Source: Hyphomonas sp. (GTDB lineage Bacteria > Pseudomonadota > Alphaproteobacteria > Caulobacterales > Hyphomonadaceae). From it: a DNA stretch of 64,000 bases. Made by a program: the position numbers and the translations under genes. The notes under the pieces were generated by a model. That model did no database searches, had not been told where the DNA came from, and saw only the letters and a list, made by a program, of their open reading frames with translations. The stretch spans positions 62,001 through 126,000 of the forward strand of contig CP051229.1 of assembly GCA_017792365.1 (NCBI GenBank). The letters run 5' to 3'. Every line of letters begins with the position of its first letter. Position 1 is the stretch's first letter. Positions 1 to 8,762 of this stretch are shown here, one piece after another.

Positions 1-435
1 CGCACGATGCGCACCGATGCGGCGCAGCGTCTGGCTGACCTCCTCGCGCGCGATCCGGTGGCGGCCGCCGAATGGGCCCAGTATCGCAAGCTGCGTCACG
101 ACCCGCGTGTGACGCCGATCGGCAGGCTTCTCCGCAGAAGCAGCCTCGACGAGCTCCCGCAGCTGCTCAACATTCTGGCGGGCGACATGTCGGTGATCGG
201 CCCGCGTCCGATCACGGCCGAGGAGACCCAGTTCTACGGCGACGATTCGGTCTTCTACAGCGCCGTCCGTCCGGGCGTTCTCGGTCTGTGGCAGGTGAAT
301 GGCCGCAACCTCTTGAGCTACGACGAACGGATCGACTTCGACGTTCAGTACGTCAGCCAGTGGTCGATGTGGCTGGACATCAAGATCCTGTTCCTCGCGG
401 TCCCGGTCGTCCTGTTCGGCAAGGGCGCCTACTAG
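1..435 (+). CDS. Polyprenyl-phosphate sugar-1-phosphate transferase, C-terminal part (5' end outside window)
   Basis: This is the C-terminal catalytic region of a bacterial sugar transferase (WcaJ/WbaP/HfsE-like), which moves a sugar-1-phosphate onto undecaprenyl phosphate to start exopolysaccharide synthesis at the inner membrane. Visible family signatures are KLRHDPRVTPIGRLLRRSSLDELPQ, broken here only by normal variation, then LNILAGDMSVIGPRP, VRPGVLGLWQVNGR and a final hydrophobic stretch before GKGAY. The frame is open from base 1, so the gene begins upstream and the ATG at base 7 is probably internal. It fits the polysaccharide genes near 20 kb in function but is not adjacent to them. 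Confidence 0.9.
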   Translation, partial: RTMRTDAAQRLADLLARDPVAAAEWAQYRKLRHDPRVTPIGRLLRRSSLDELPQLLNILAGDMSVIGPRPITAEETQFYGDDSVFYSAVRPGVLGLWQVNGRNLLSYDERIDFDVQYVSQWSMWLDIKILFLAVPVVLFGKGAY

Positions 436-616
436 CAAAATCCCCCGACATCACGGGTGAATCGGCGTCTGCACGGCTCTGACGAGTTGTCCAGCATTGC
501 TCATAATTCATGAGAAATCCCCCGATTTCACCATTCACGCCACTAAATCGGCCAATCCGCGTTGACTAGCTGTTAAGCGGCTACCTGCGAGGGTGGCGCC
601 GGAAGAGAAGGTGTGA

Positions 617-904
617 ATGACCCCCAAGGAATTGACCGCATCGCGGCCGATTCGACGTGCGAGCCGAAGGCGCACCGCAGCGGCGGGCGCAATGGCTGAC
701 GGGCGATACCGTCAAGCTACGGCGCATGTTCCCGAGGGGGCTTCCGAAGCGGACGACGAGCCGATGAACTACGAGACGCCGTTATCAGACGTCGGCATGG
801 TCGACGAGAAATGGCCCGCCTGGAAGGTGACGGTCTTCGTGCTCGCATTCTGCGGCTCGTTCTGGACCGGCGTCGTCTATCTGCTGGCGCGTTTGCTCGC
901 CTGA
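617..904 (+). CDS. Small hypothetical membrane protein
   Basis: An open frame of 95 codons has a purine-rich ribosome site (GGAAGAGAAGG) just ahead of the ATG. The N-terminal half is basic and low in pattern. The last 25 residues form one clear membrane segment (VTVFVLAFCGSFWTGVVYLLA). An internal ATG at 764 would give a 46-residue single-span protein carrying the whole hydrophobic part, and that may be the true start. I do not recognise a family. It ends 18 bases before the convergent cysteine synthase gene. Coding status is uncertain. Confidence 0.4.
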   Translation: MTPKELTASRPIRRASRRRTAAAGAMADGRYRQATAHVPEGASEADDEPMNYETPLSDVGMVDEKWPAWKVTVFVLAFCGSFWTGVVYLLARLLA

Positions 905-921
905 CATCGCGCAGGTCTGGC

Positions 922-1884
922 TCAGGCATACCAGTCGGGAACCGGCAGGCCTTTCTCCGCAAGAAACTCTGCATTGTAGAGCTTGGACAGGTAGCGGTTT
1001 CCATAATCGCACAGGATCGTCACGACGGTTGAGCCGGGGCCGAGCTGCTTCCCGAGCTCGATCGCGCCGGCAATGTTGATGCCCGACGAACCGCCGAGGC
1101 ACATGCCTTCTTCCAGCGTGAGATCGAAGATCAGCTTCAGCGCCTCCGCGTCGTTGATGCGCCGGGCGTCATCGACTTCGACGCCTTCAAGGTTCGCCGT
1201 GATCCGCGACTGGCCGATGCCTTCGGTGATCGAGGTGCCCTCGGACTTCAGCTCGCCGTTCTTGTAGTATTCATAGAGCGAGGCGCCGCCCGGGTCTGCG
1301 ATGCCGATCCGGACGTTCTTGTTGCGCTCCTTGAGCGCCATCGACACGCCGCCCAGCGTGCCGCCCGAGCCGACCGCGCAGATGAAACCGTCGACCTTTC
1401 CGTCGGTCTGGTCCCAGATTTCGGGGCCGGTGGTTTCGTAGTGCGCCTTGCGGTTGGCGACGTTGTCGAACTGGTTGGCCCAGATCGCCCCGTTCGGCTC
1501 CGAGGCTGCAAGCTCTTCTGCAAGCCGGGAGGAATACTTCACGTAATGGTTCGGGTTGGCGTAGGGGACGGCGTCGACCTCGACGAGCTTTGCGCCCAGG
1601 GAGCGGATCGCGTCCTTTTTTTCTTTCGACTGGGTGCGCGGCATGACGATGACGGACCGGTAGCCGAGCGCGTTGCCGACGACCGCGAGGCCGATGCCGG
1701 TATTGCCCGCGGTGCCTTCGACGATGACGCCGCCGGGCTTGAGCTCACCGGAAGCCTCTGCGTCGCGGATGATGCCGAGCGCCGCCCGGTCCTTCACGGA
1801 CTGGCCCGGATTGAGGAATTCAGCCTTGCCGTAGATGCGGCGCGCCGCAGATTGGATCGCATCGATCACGTTCCGCATCATCAT
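922..1884 (-). CDS. cysK: Cysteine synthase A-like PLP enzyme with shortened N-terminus
   Basis: This belongs to the O-acetylserine sulfhydrylase/cystathionine beta-synthase fold, which makes cysteine from O-acetylserine and sulfide in the cytoplasm. The PLP lysine is K31 in NPGQSVKDR. The substrate loop is EGTAGNTGIG and the phosphate-binding glycine loop is GSGGTLGG. A strong GGAGGTG precedes three consecutive ATGs. The oddity is at the N-terminus: VIDAI should be followed by GNTPL and a strand plus helix before YGKAEF, but only about seven unrelated residues (QSAARRI) are present. Roughly 12-16 residues that are near-universal in the family are missing. The rest looks intact, so this is a real deletion allele, a divergent enzyme or an assembly artefact. 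Confidence 0.82.
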   Translation of the reverse strand: MMMRNVIDAIQSAARRIYGKAEFLNPGQSVKDRAALGIIRDAEASGELKPGGVIVEGTAGNTGIGLAVVGNALGYRSVIVMPRTQSKEKKDAIRSLGAKLVEVDAVPYANPNHYVKYSSRLAEELAASEPNGAIWANQFDNVANRKAHYETTGPEIWDQTDGKVDGFICAVGSGGTLGGVSMALKERNKNVRIGIADPGGASLYEYYKNGELKSEGTSITEGIGQSRITANLEGVEVDDARRINDAEALKLIFDLTLEEGMCLGGSSGINIAGAIELGKQLGPGSTVVTILCDYGNRYLSKLYNAEFLAEKGLPVPDWYA

Positions 1885-1966
1885 TCACCTTCACCTCCGA
1901 GAGCGCCACTGATCCGCGCGCCTTTTCGACCGTAAAGGCTGGGAACAAAAGCTGTACACGAAAGCC

Positions 1967-2581
1967 ATGATCGAGAACAACCAATACGCTGCTTTTCTTG
2001 CGGATTTTGCGGCGGGTCGATTGTCCGAGGGGGAGAGGCTCGCCGCCCGCCTTCACTTCGCGCTGTCCGATGACGGCGCGGATAACGCCCGCATGCTTGA
2101 TGTGATCGGAGGCGCGGCCCTCGAACGGTTGCAGGCCGCCGCTATCGGCGATGCAGATCATCCCGGCGAGCGCGAAGGCGAGATTGCCACGGCTGAACGA
2201 TCCGGGTCGGACTGGATTGCGCACTACGCAAGCGCCGACCTTCTCGCGCTCAAGTGGCGGCGCAATCTGGTGGGCGTGCGGACCCGGCCGACCCATTTGC
2301 CGACTGCGACCCTTCTGAGGCTCGAGCCCGGCGAACATGCCCCGCGCCACAGCCATGGGGCGTCGGATGTGACGGTGGTGCTGCAAGGCGCCTTCGCCGA
2401 CGACTGGGGCGAATATCATCGCGGCGATCTGGCGTTTGCCGACGCGGGAGACCGCCATGCGCCTGCAACAATTGGGAACGAGACCTGCGTCTGCCTTGTT
2501 GCAACTTCAAAGGGCCGTCCGGACGTCGACCTCAAGGCGTGGCTGGCTGGCCAGTGGAGACGAGGAGGTGCATCCCGATGA
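1967..2581 (+). CDS. ChrR-like cupin protein lacking the anti-sigma zinc ligands
   Basis: The C-terminal half (about residues 95-190) matches the ChrR cupin barrel, with LEPGEHAPRHSHGASDVTVVLQG and a later GDRHAP histidine. In ChrR the N-terminal domain holds an ECF sigma factor through a zinc site built from His and Cys residues. Here the first 50 residues keep the helical character (DFAAGRLSEGERLAARLHFAL) but contain no cysteine, and no sigma-factor gene lies next to it. It overlaps the next gene by ATGA, so the two are probably translationally coupled. It may be a sensor or enzyme derived from ChrR rather than a working anti-sigma factor. Confidence 0.7.
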   Translation: MIENNQYAAFLADFAAGRLSEGERLAARLHFALSDDGADNARMLDVIGGAALERLQAAAIGDADHPGEREGEIATAERSGSDWIAHYASADLLALKWRRNLVGVRTRPTHLPTATLLRLEPGEHAPRHSHGASDVTVVLQGAFADDWGEYHRGDLAFADAGDRHAPATIGNETCVCLVATSKGRPDVDLKAWLAGQWRRGGASR

Positions 2582-3258
2582 GTATCCTGACACGCATGAC
2601 GACTGGCCTGGCTTCAGCAGCCGCGCTCGCCACGATCTCGACCGCGTCGGCTGAGACCGGCTTTCAGTGGACCCCAGCAGCCGGCGACCAGCTGGTGTTC
2701 GACGTGCTGCGCGATGGCAAATCGTTCGGCAGTCACGTGGTGACGTTCGAGCGCGCCGGCGATCGTCTGGAGGTCGAGACCGATATCGAGCTTGAAGTGA
2801 AGTTCGGGCCGCTGCGGGTCTTCCATTACGTTCACGAGGCCGACGAGGTCTGGAGCGGGCAGGAGCTTCAGTCGGTCGATGCGCGCACGAAGGAGGGCGG
2901 CGACTGGGCCGACGTCACCGTGCGTCGCGTTTCCGATGGCCTGCGCACGGCAGGGCCCGCGTTCAACGGCGTGCATCCCGACAGCCTCGTGCCGTCATCG
3001 CACTGGAACATCAACCAGATGAGCGGCGATGCGATGCTGTCGACCGAAACGGGCGAACGGCTTCCGATCGAAGTTGAGAACCTGGGCGTCGAAACGATCA
3101 GCGTCGGCGGTAAGTCGATCGAGGCGACGCACTATCGCGTCACCTCCGACCTTGTCGCATCGTTCTGGTATGACGATCAGGGCCGGTGGGTGAAATGCGC
3201 CTTCGAGGCGCGCGGCTCGCAGGTCGAGTACGTCCTGAGAGAGCTGCCGGCGGCCTAG
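2578..3258 (+). CDS. Secreted DUF6134 family protein
   Basis: The start is set by the ATGA overlap with the upstream cupin gene and a GGAGG ribosome site inside that gene. Residues 1-25 are a Sec signal peptide (hydrophobic core ending ASA, then ETGFQW). The mature part is beta-rich and fits the DUF6134 pattern of alphaproteobacteria, with LVFDVLRDGKSFGSH near the start and YDDQGRWVKCAFEARGSQVEYVL at the end. Function is unknown; a periplasmic lipid- or ligand-binding barrel is a guess from the strand pattern. It is co-transcribed with the cupin. Confidence 0.72.
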   Translation: MSILTRMTTGLASAAALATISTASAETGFQWTPAAGDQLVFDVLRDGKSFGSHVVTFERAGDRLEVETDIELEVKFGPLRVFHYVHEADEVWSGQELQSVDARTKEGGDWADVTVRRVSDGLRTAGPAFNGVHPDSLVPSSHWNINQMSGDAMLSTETGERLPIEVENLGVETISVGGKSIEATHYRVTSDLVASFWYDDQGRWVKCAFEARGSQVEYVLRELPAA

Positions 3259-3284
3259 TCGCGTCCGCGCCAAGCTAACTACCC

Positions 3285-3302
3285 GCCGGCAAAGCCGGCT
3301 TT
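3285..3302 (+). terminator. Short GC hairpin after the DUF6134 gene
   Basis: GCCGGC, AAA loop, GCCGGC, then TTT. The stem is only six base pairs and the T-run is short, so this is a weak intrinsic terminator candidate 27 bases after the stop codon. Confidence 0.3.
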
Positions 3303-3411
3303 CCCATGCTTAACCGCTGCGGCCGGGGGCTGGACCCCCGCAATCGGGCTTACGCGCCATTTCCAGAGGCGCACGGAGTCATGTAAGCTGCGGCGCAAAC
3401 TGGAGTTTACA

Positions 3412-4977
3412 TTGCCCGATTCTTCGTCCTCTGCGTCCAACAACAAGAAGTCCGTGCTGAAGGTGCGGGCGGCGACGCTCGCTGACGTTCCGCGGATCTA
3501 CCGTCTTTCGGAGCGCGCCTTCGGCGAGGATCTCGCCAGTTCGACCGGCATGATCCAAGGGCAGATTTCCAGCTTCCCGGAGGGGCAGTTCGTTGTCGAG
3601 TACGATGGCGAGATTGTTGGCTACGCGGCGAGCTTCCGCATCGATGAAGCCACCGCGATGCGCCAGCACACCTGGAACGAAATCACCGGCAACGGCTACG
3701 CCTCGCGTCACGACCCCAAGGGTGAGTGGCTTTACGGCATGGAGGTAGCGGTCGATCCGGACCGCCGCCGGCTCCGCATCGGCCAGCGCCTCTACGATAC
3801 GCGCATCCGGCTTTGCGAGAACGAGGGCCTGAAAGGCATCGTGTTCGGCGGCCGTTTGCCGGGATGGGCGCGCAAGAAGAAGCAGTATCCCGATCCGGTC
3901 GACTACCTGAACGCCGTGGTCGAGAAGAAGATCAGCGATCCGGTGGTGTCGTTTCACCTGCGGGCGGGGTTCCAGCCGATCGGGGTGCTGAAGAACTACA
4001 TCGACTACGATCCGGCGAGCCAGGGCTATGCCAGCCACATGGTCTGGAAGAACCCGTATGCCGACAAGTCGCTGACCATCAAGGACATCCCGCACGGCCT
4101 GAAGGAATCCGTGCGCGTGGCGACGGTGCAGTACCAGCAGCGGATGATTTCCTCGTTCGAGGAATTCATGTCGAACATCGAATACTTCGTCGATGTGTGC
4201 TCGGATTACCGCTCGGACTTCTGCGTTCTGCCGGAGATGATCACGCTGCAGTTGCTGGCGCTTGAGAAGCAGAAACTGACGCCGGCGGAATCACTGGAGC
4301 AGCTGACGCGGTATACGCCGCGCTTCGTCGAGAAGATGAGCCAGCTGGCGATCAGCTACAACATCAACATCATCGGCGGTTCGCACCCGACCAAAGTCGA
4401 CGATGGCGACATTCACAACGTCGCCTACGTGTTCCTGCGGGATGGTTCGGTGCACACGCAGGAGAAGATCCACCCGACGCCGTCGGAGCGCTATTGGTGG
4501 AGCATCGGGGCGGCGACACGCTGGCGGCGATCCCGACCGATTGCGGCCCGATCGGGGTGCTGATCTGCTACGACAGCGAGTTCCCCGAACTGGCGCGGCG
4601 GCTGGTGGACGAGGGCGCGCATCCTCTTCGTGCCGTTCTGCACCGATAACCGTCAGGGCTATCTGCGCGTGCGCTATTGCTGTCAGGCGCGGGCGATCGA
4701 AAACCAGTGCTACGTGGTCATGTCGGGCAATGTCGGCAACCTGCCGAACGTCGAGAACATGGACATCAACTACGCCCAGTCCTGCATCATCACGCCGTGC
4801 GACTTCCCGTTTGCGCGGGATGGCATCGCGGCAGAAACGACGGAGAACGTCGAGACGGTCGCGATGGCCGATCTCGACATGACATCGCTATCGTGGGCGC
4901 GCGCTGAGGGCACGGTGCAGAACCTTCGCGACCGGAGGTTTGACCTTTATTCCGTGAAGTGGAGCGATGGGGGATAG
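3412..4977 (+). CDS. GNAT acetyltransferase-carbon-nitrogen hydrolase fusion, frame broken twice
   Basis: Residues about 15-225 are a GNAT acetyltransferase and about 235-515 a nitrilase-family amidohydrolase. The nitrilase Glu-Lys-Cys triad is visible: E275 in LPEM, K352 in QEKIHP, and about C386 in LICYDSEFPE. The frame breaks in a GGGG run at 4507-4510 (one base apparently lost) and in a GCGCGC run at 4615-4620 (two bases apparently lost). The two losses sum to three, so the original frame resumes at LFVPFC and runs to 4977. Start is TTG at 3412 with GGAG upstream. Corrected length is about 522 residues, normal for this fusion family. Probable sequencing deletions; otherwise a pseudogene. 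Confidence 0.8.
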
Positions 4978-5417
4978 GGGACTTGTTCCGAGGCCTCGCT
5001 GAGGGGATCAGGAGCTGGCCGCGTCCAGTTCGTCGTTTCGTTGGGTGGGGCCTGTTCGCGATCGCCACGATATATGCGCTCGCTCCGCCGGTGCTGTTGT
5101 TGCAAGTTGACCTTGCGCGTAGTGACCGCCAACCGGTGTGGGCTGAGGCGATCGTATTATATTCATCTCTCGTCACGTTTCTTGTCGTCTCGGCCATCGT
5201 TACAGCGGGGACGCTGTACATTGCTCGACGCAGGGCGCGAGATGGAAAAAGCAAGTGGCCATGGCCCATCTACGCCCTTTTTGGGGCGCTTGCAGGAACA
5301 CTGTTCGGGATACCGCTGGTCTTGGTCACTGGCGGGCTGTCGCTTATTTTGGCGCCAGGTGTTGGTTACGTGACATCGCTTGTCGTGTGGGCAGTTCGAA
5401 AGGCGGGCGTAGATTGA
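4959..5417 (+). CDS. Hypothetical membrane protein
   Basis: 152 codons from a GTG that lies inside the last codons of the nitrilase fusion gene, giving a 19-base overlap that suggests coupling. It has an arginine-rich N-terminus followed by three to four hydrophobic segments, about residues 28-49, 65-87, 101-126 and 130-146. I recognise no family. Base composition is a little less GC-rich than its neighbours. The long hydrophobic reading frame supports coding, but the start is uncertain. Confidence 0.5.
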   Translation: MERWGIGDLFRGLAEGIRSWPRPVRRFVGWGLFAIATIYALAPPVLLLQVDLARSDRQPVWAEAIVLYSSLVTFLVVSAIVTAGTLYIARRRARDGKSKWPWPIYALFGALAGTLFGIPLVLVTGGLSLILAPGVGYVTSLVVWAVRKAGVD

Positions 5418-5586
5418 GCTGCCTCTTGCCAGCAGAGGTACATGTAGTTCGTGCAGCGAGACATCACTGAACTCGCCATAACTCATCCCGTAACCGTAAT
5501 GCGCTTGAACAGGCCGCTGGTCTGGGCAATTAGAGCGTAGGGCATGCGCCGTGTGACAGGCCGCAGCATTCAGAGGGAGATAGACC

Positions 5587-7113
5587 ATGTGGGTACGCAA
5601 GGGCGACAAGGACCAGGCCAGCGGCGTCGATAGCCCGATCCCCACCCAGGTGGTCTCCAACGAGGAGTTCATTCCCCGCCCGCAGACCCAGCGCCAGAAG
5701 CAGATCGAAGACCTCACGATGGAGTGGGGAACCCGCAACGCCAAGAAGCTGGGCATGAGCCGGCGGTCTTACATGGCCTCCTCGATGGGCATCGCGACGG
5801 CGTTTCTCGCCACCAACTGCGTCGCCGGGAAAGACGTCTGGGAAGTGTCCGAGGAAGAGCAGTTCGACCCTGAGGCCGTGGAAGCGAAGCTGACCGGCGG
5901 CAAGAAGGGCAAGTATTTCGTCATGGACGTGCAGGCGCACTTCTCCAATGGCATTCCGCTCGGCTTCCGCAATTCCGAAACGGCGCGGAACATGGGCTTC
6001 AACCTGTCGGACGATGTCGACGCCTATTCCTTCAAGAACTTCGTCAAGGAGATGCTGATCGACTCGGAGACGTCGATGATCGTCATCTCCGGCGTGCCGA
6101 GCCGGGAAGAACAGCGCGGACCGGACGGCCGCGTGCTGGTCGACGCCGAGCGCACGCCGCGCGGCGCCATCCTGCCGTCGTGGCTGATGTCCAAGAGCGG
6201 GCGGCAGATCAACGAGGTCGCGAAATCACAGCGGGCGCTGTGGCAGGGCAACCTTGCGCCCAACCATTACTGGAACCGCGAAACCAACACGATCGACAAG
6301 GCCGCAACCCTCGAACAGATGGAGCGCGAGCTGAACCTCTACGGCATCTCGTCGTGGAAATGGTACTGCCACACCGACCCGGCCAGAACGGGGAACGGCT
6401 TCCAGTGCGACGACGACAATGCGCAATGGTTCATCGAGGAAAGCGCCCGGCGCGGCATGAAGACCTTCTCGGTCCACAAGGGCTATTCCTACCAGTCCAA
6501 GACGCTCGGCCACCTCGCGAACCCGCAGGACATCGAACAGGCGGCGCTGCGCAATCCGGATGTGAACTTCATCATCTACCACTCGGCCCTGAAGCACGGC
6601 GCGACGGATGGCGAGAACTGGAAGGAGATGAACGAGTACAACCCGGAGACGGGCGACTTCCTGTGGCACAAGATCCTGATGGACATCAAACGCAACAACC
6701 CGCAGGTCAACAACGTCTATCCGGAGGTCGGATCCTTCTTCAACACGCTGGTGGTGCAGGACCCGGAAATGGCGATGCACGGCATGGGTCTGAACATCAA
6801 GACCTATGGCTCCGACCACGTCATCTGGGGCACGGACTGCCTGTGGTGGGGCAGCCCGCAATGGGCGATCGAAGCCTTTCAGCGTTTCCAGATCTCCGAT
6901 GAGTTCTGCGAAAAGTACGGCTACGAAAAGATCACCGACGAGGACAAGGCCAACATCCTCGGCCTCAACGCGGCGCGTCTTTACGGCGTCGATGTCGAGG
7001 CGCAGCGCAACGCGCTGCCGGCCGATGCGCTGTCGCACATCAAGGAAGCCTACCTGCAAAATGGCGGCCTGCGCTCCAACTACGCGCACGGCTGGGTGAA
7101 GGAGCAGGCGTAA
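5587..7113 (+). CDS. Amidohydrolase family metal-dependent hydrolase with internal twin-arginine segment
   Basis: A 508-residue amidohydrolase (amidohydrolase-2/ACMS decarboxylase-like TIM barrel). Supporting features are the [11 protein letters not shown] opening strand, [11 protein letters not shown], a histidine pair near IIYHSALKH and the [11 protein letters not shown] aspartate strand near the C-terminus. The first metal motif reads DVQAH instead of the usual DxHxH, so metal binding may differ. Residues 58-80 (SRR, then a hydrophobic core, then NC) look like a twin-arginine export signal, but they sit after a 57-residue hydrophilic leader. The ribosome site is GAGGGAG. A one-base overlap couples it to the next gene. 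Confidence 0.78.
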   Translation: MWVRKGDKDQASGVDSPIPTQVVSNEEFIPRPQTQRQKQIEDLTMEWGTRNAKKLGMSRRSYMASSMGIATAFLATNCVAGKDVWEVSEEEQFDPEAVEAKLTGGKKGKYFVMDVQAHFSNGIPLGFRNSETARNMGFNLSDDVDAYSFKNFVKEMLIDSETSMIVISGVPSREEQRGPDGRVLVDAERTPRGAILPSWLMSKSGRQINEVAKSQRALWQGNLAPNHYWNRETNTIDKAATLEQMERELNLYGISSWKWYCHTDPARTGNGFQCDDDNAQWFIEESARRGMKTFSVHKGYSYQSKTLGHLANPQDIEQAALRNPDVNFIIYHSALKHGATDGENWKEMNEYNPETGDFLWHKILMDIKRNNPQVNNVYPEVGSFFNTLVVQDPEMAMHGMGLNIKTYGSDHVIWGTDCLWWGSPQWAIEAFQRFQISDEFCEKYGYEKITDEDKANILGLNAARLYGVDVEAQRNALPADALSHIKEAYLQNGGLRSNYAHGWVKEQA

Positions 7114-7406
7114 TGGCGGAGCCGAAGTGGGACTTCGAGGGCGAACCGCCATTCGAAGAGATGAGCGAAGCGGGCATCAACCTGTGCGCCTATTTTGACG
7201 CCATGCCGGATGCCAAGATGCGTGAGTACCGCGCAGAATGGTCAGACGAAGAGCTGATGCGCTGGGACGGCAACTTCACGACGGATGGCGACATGATGCT
7301 TCCTTGCGTGGAGAGCGAAGACGTCGACCCGGCGATGTACCGGCGCTTCATCGAGGCGTGCATCCGGTATCGCGAGCGCGCGCGCGGCCAGCTGGCGTCC
7401 GCCTAG
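7113..7406 (+). CDS. Hypothetical acidic 97-residue protein coupled to the amidohydrolase
   Basis: The ATG uses the last base of the amidohydrolase stop codon (TAATG). The protein is small, soluble and acidic, with many Glu, Asp and Met residues and no signal or membrane segment. I recognise no family. The tight coupling suggests a partner or accessory subunit of the amidohydrolase, which is an inference from position only. Confidence 0.65.
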   Translation: MAEPKWDFEGEPPFEEMSEAGINLCAYFDAMPDAKMREYRAEWSDEELMRWDGNFTTDGDMMLPCVESEDVDPAMYRRFIEACIRYRERARGQLASA

Positions 7407-7473
7407 CAATGGATCCGAAAGCATCTGCGAAGTCTGCTTGCGGGCGGACTTTGCAGTGCGGATACTGGCCGAC

Positions 7474-7917
7474 ATGAAACACGCCCTTGCTGCACTCGCC
7501 CTGGTTCTTGCGCCGGCTGCGCTCGCGCATACGCCGGAACATGGCGAGATGTCTGACCATATCGAACTGGTGGTCGACCGCGCGGTCACCTTCAAGCCGA
7601 TGGCGGACCATCTCCATATCCTCACGGTCGCCGACGGCAGGGCCATCCAGATCCCGCGCGTTGATGGGGAAGTGGCGGTCGCCATGAGCTTCAATAACGA
7701 GGGCGGCACGATCCTCGAGTTCAACAACGGGCTCGACTACAATTTCGATTACGACCTGCATTTCGTGAACGAGGAGGGCGAAGAGATCGCGCCCGAGTTC
7801 CCGGTCTGCACCGTGGGCTCGAACCGCGTCGGCACGGAGCACTGGCCGCAGCCCTACGCGAAGATCGTCATCAGCAATTTCCGCAGGACGGATGGGTTCA
7901 ACTGCCCCGCCGGCTGA
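7474..7917 (+). CDS. Secreted hypothetical protein
   Basis: 147 codons. Residues 1-19 form a signal peptide (KHALAALALVLAPAALA, cut before HTPEHG). The mature part is beta-rich and acidic, with two cysteines (VCTVG and FNCPAG) that could form a disulfide. No family recognised. The N-terminal HTPEHGEMSDH is rich in histidine, which might bind metal, but this is speculative. It is 67 bases downstream of the small acidic protein gene, so an operon is possible. Confidence 0.62.
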   Translation: MKHALAALALVLAPAALAHTPEHGEMSDHIELVVDRAVTFKPMADHLHILTVADGRAIQIPRVDGEVAVAMSFNNEGGTILEFNNGLDYNFDYDLHFVNEEGEEIAPEFPVCTVGSNRVGTEHWPQPYAKIVISNFRRTDGFNCPAG

Positions 7918-7971
7918 CTGGCTTGGTGCGCGCGCCTTGTCAGCAGACGGACGGCGGCGCATCCTGACGCA

Positions 7972-8700
7972 ATGCGCAAGGACATGTCGAAAGTCATTGT
8001 CGAGCGGCCGCGGCGCGGGCGCGCGTATGCAGCGTCATCGCCGCCAGGACGGTCCGAGCCGTTGCTGGACGAAGACGACGAGCCGCTGCGCGCACGCAAG
8101 CCGAAACGCACTAAGCCTGCGCGCACCAAGAGCCTGAATGAGAACCTCGCACCGCTGCGCCGCTATCTCGGCAAGCAGGTCGGGCGCCCATGGAACAAGG
8201 TCTATGCCGAAATCGCGGAGAACCTGCGGCCGTCCTCGACCGTGCAGCAGCACGTGCGCGACCACGTCGAGGACTTCGTTGCGATCCATACGCGCACGCG
8301 CAAGGGCGAGGTGGTGACGACGCCGCCATGGGGCGGCGAGCGCACGCTGGAACATGAGTATCGCGAGTTCTACGTGCAGCCGCGCACCGGCATCCTGCAG
8401 CGGAACAAGCACTACCGGTCCTGGTCGCGACGGCGCAAGGAGAAGGCGGCGGAGGAGGCGCGCGAAATTGCGGGGCGCATGCGCGAGATCGACCGGCGCA
8501 CACAGTTGCATCGCCTGAAGGATGACATCTGGTGGGAGGTGCGCCTCGGCCGCCTCACGCTGGCCAACGAGGCGGATGTGGTGCTGGAGGCGGGCCTGTC
8601 CGACCTGCCGGCGGCGCAGCTTTATGGCCGCCTCGGCGTCAGGGCGATCGCCAAGCGGCAATTGTCCAAGGCCGACAAGAAACGGTTCGGGCTAAAATAG
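7972..8700 (+). CDS. Conserved-looking basic hypothetical protein
   Basis: 242 residues, or 238 if it starts at the ATG at 7984. It is very basic, with an arginine- and lysine-rich first 55 residues. A compact central region follows: NLAPLRRYLGKQVGRPWNKVYAE, interrupted by nothing unusual, then a long charged helix around SRRRKEKAAEEAREIAGRM. There is no signal peptide and no membrane segment. I recognise no named domain; the charge suggests nucleic acid or ribosome contact. It ends 62 bases before recO. Confidence 0.6.
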   Translation: MRKDMSKVIVERPRRGRAYAASSPPGRSEPLLDEDDEPLRARKPKRTKPARTKSLNENLAPLRRYLGKQVGRPWNKVYAEIAENLRPSSTVQQHVRDHVEDFVAIHTRTRKGEVVTTPPWGGERTLEHEYREFYVQPRTGILQRNKHYRSWSRRRKEKAAEEAREIAGRMREIDRRTQLHRLKDDIWWEVRLGRLTLANEADVVLEAGLSDLPAAQLYGRLGVRAIAKRQLSKADKKRFGLK

Positions 8701-8762
8701 TAGTGGGCTCAAATAACAGCGTTGGCTTTTCGCGAACGCGAGTCAGGCGTATTGGCATCTGC

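Noticed and set aside
438-525. Two copies of AAATCCCCCGA at 438-448 and 515-525 after the sugar transferase.
   Set aside because: An 11-mer with one C-run, only two copies, and no clear partner gene; could be chance.
3412-4977. Programmed ribosomal frameshifting as an explanation for the broken nitrilase fusion.
   Set aside because: No slippery heptamer with a following pseudoknot was evident and two shifts of different size would be needed; similar lesions occur in unrelated genes.
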